Shown here in pieces: positions 62,869-64,000 of a DNA stretch of 64,000 bases. This DNA comes from Acidobacteriaceae bacterium (lineage in GTDB: Bacteria > Acidobacteriota > Terriglobia > Terriglobales > Acidobacteriaceae): contig JASHNW010000065.1 in the NCBI GenBank assembly GCA_030041435.1, positions 50,127-114,126 of the forward strand, written 5' to 3'. The notes beneath the pieces are model-generated. The model ran no database searches, was not told the origin of the DNA, and saw nothing but the letters and a program-made list of their open reading frames with translations. Position numbers and translations under genes: made by a program. How positions within the stretch are numbered: position 1 is the first letter of the stretch; every line of letters begins with the position of its first letter.

Positions 62869-64000
62869 TCAGATCGCCCGGTCTGGCATGCCTACGAATA
62901 CCGCCGCCTTGTTGAACAGTTCCATTTGACGTCCGTCAATGTACGGTCTGGGGTACTCGTACACTGTCTTTCGTGGATCGAGATCCGAGCGTAGTGCGAA
63001 GCCTCCCAGCAGAGCTTCACTGGCCCGAGTCCAGCACTGACTTACGAATTCCAGCGCGGCCTCCGCGTCCTCCTGGCGGACATGAACAAGCATGGCGTCG
63101 TGAAAGGGCGCTCCTACCTCAAGTCCGCCTTCCGTTGCCAGGCAGCACGCCAGGCGGAGGATGTCCGCGCACGTGGCTTGCATGGGGAAGTTGCCGACCG
63201 ACTTCTTATCGTGATGATGCGCATCGTTCAGTCGCCAGTCGAGCGCGGTCCACACGCACCGCTCGAACTGGGCTGTCTCCCTCACAGCGGCGACATAGCT
63301 CCAATACCCTGGGTATGCACGCCGGTGAAGCCGGAGCAGGTCTTCGGCTACCGTGAGCGAGACGCCGAGCCGCCGAGCCAGGGTGCGGTGCCCCATTCCG
63401 TACTGGGTCCCGAGGCAGATCGCCTTCATGTTCTCCCGTTCCCGGGAGTGGCTTTGACGAGTCGCCTCGACGGGAAGCACTCCCATGCGTTTCCCGAGTC
63501 CGAGGTACGGTTCGCCGGAGCGGTAGTCCGCCATCATAGCCTCGTCGCCGCTCAGGGCTGCCGCGATCCCGAACTCCGCGCTCGACAAGTCGGCGTAGAG
63601 GAGCGCGTGGCCGGGGTCGGCTCTCATGACGGACCTCAGCCACCCGGGAAAGCACATGAGCATCTCCCGCGTGCGTGGCTGGTTCCGCGATGTCTTCGCG
63701 GCGAAGGCTCTGATCGAGGTCCTATTGCGCCCGTCCGTGCCGATCGGCGGGTCGAGCGTCGGCAGGCTGGCGGTCAGCTTCCGCAGGGCCCGGAATGGTT
63801 CTAGGCGCGGGAAGAATTGTGCCATCTGCTTGAGGTAATCCTTGTCGAGCCGTGGCTTCGATGAACGGGAGGAAGTGCGCTCCCACACATCGTAGAGACC
63901 TTCGCGAACAAGGAACTCGTCGAATCGGCTGTAGCTGAAGCTGACGTTGTCACCCTGCGTGGAGTAGATGCCAAAGCGGTGCTCGTGTTCAACCTCGTTG
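62869..64000 (-). CDS. Family A DNA polymerase (polymerase domain), partial
   Basis: This gene runs off the right edge; the visible 377 codons are the C-terminal polymerase domain of a Pol I-like enzyme. The upstream part of the frame stays open to base 64000. Motif A is LLYADLSSAEFGIAAALSGD, motif B is MKAICLGTQYGMGHRTLA and motif C is APFHDAMLVHV. In motif C the usual His-Asp-Glu is His-Asp-Ala, which keeps the essential Asp but loses the following Glu. This short, divergent form resembles polymerases from phages and mobile elements rather than the host PolA. It may serve replication of the element that carries the defence genes. Confidence 0.85.
   Translation of the reverse strand, partial: NEVEHEHRFGIYSTQGDNVSFSYSRFDEFLVREGLYDVWERTSSRSSKPRLDKDYLKQMAQFFPRLEPFRALRKLTASLPTLDPPIGTDGRNRTSIRAFAAKTSRNQPRTREMLMCFPGWLRSVMRADPGHALLYADLSSAEFGIAAALSGDEAMMADYRSGEPYLGLGKRMGVLPVEATRQSHSRERENMKAICLGTQYGMGHRTLARRLGVSLTVAEDLLRLHRRAYPGYWSYVAAVRETAQFERCVWTALDWRLNDAHHHDKKSVGNFPMQATCADILRLACCLATEGGLEVGAPFHDAMLVHVRQEDAEAALEFVSQCWTRASEALLGGFALRSDLDPRKTVYEYPRPYIDGRQMELFNKAAVFVGMPDRAI

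Noticed and set aside
1..64000. CRISPR arrays and tRNA/rRNA genes
   Set aside because: I looked for regularly spaced repeats and cloverleaf/TPsiC-type sequences and saw none; a short or degenerate tRNA could be missed by eye.

Overview
The window looks like a chromosomal segment of an acidobacterium (Acidobacteriota, Terriglobales/Acidobacteriaceae-like). This is inferred from moderately high G+C, three very large Oar-like TonB-dependent receptors with N-terminal carboxypeptidase-regulatory-like domains, Tat-exported Gfo/Idh/MocA oxidoreductases, many secreted glycoside hydrolases, and short half-size EamA transporters. No rRNA, tRNA or CRISPR array was seen.

Layout. (1) Bases 1-12394, + strand: a glycan-degradation cluster with the end of an outer-membrane receptor, a terminator, a secreted TPR protein, a GH51-like arabinofuranosidase, a glutaminase-A-like protein, a GH3 glucosidase/xylosidase and a GH92 mannosidase. 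A 111-bp palindromic repeat lies in the middle. (2) 12510-18030: a truncated secreted-protein remnant, a two-subunit molybdenum hydroxylase (IorAB type) divergent from a LytS/LytTR two-component pair, and a metallo-beta-lactamase pseudogene. The intergenic region between the hydroxylase and the two-component genes carries a 13-bp direct repeat with a 21-bp period. (3) 18100-30154: what I read as one LacI-controlled regulon. A Gfo/Idh, ROK kinase, SIS protein, EamA pair and DUF1080 operon, and a second receptor plus Gfo/Idh operon, both start at TTGACA-18-TAnnnn promoters followed by the same tandem 13-bp operator. The LacI-family gene is divergent from the first operon. (4) 30220-45604: an ISL3 transposase remnant, a third receptor with GH35-like and GH36-like enzymes, then a sugar/sugar-acid cluster (SDR, PocR-AraC regulator, zinc dehydrogenase, enolase-superfamily dehydratase, a second EamA pair, aldose-epimerase-like protein). 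(5) 45699-64000: an accessory defence island. Its left edge holds an IS3 remnant, an integrase remnant and an excisionase-like gene. It continues with a degraded ORF, a 1525-aa DUF4011-helicase-Vsr-like protein (Hhe type), a divergent type I restriction-modification operon (hsdM-hsdS-three extra genes-hsdR), an orphan single-pass membrane protein and a family A DNA polymerase cut by the right edge.

How the genes work together: regions 1 and 4 import and break down plant or fungal polysaccharides. Region 3 fits periplasmic 3-keto-glycoside chemistry followed by uptake, phosphorylation and isomerisation. Region 5 is horizontally acquired anti-phage/anti-plasmid DNA. All functions are inferred from sequence motifs read by eye; no database search was run.
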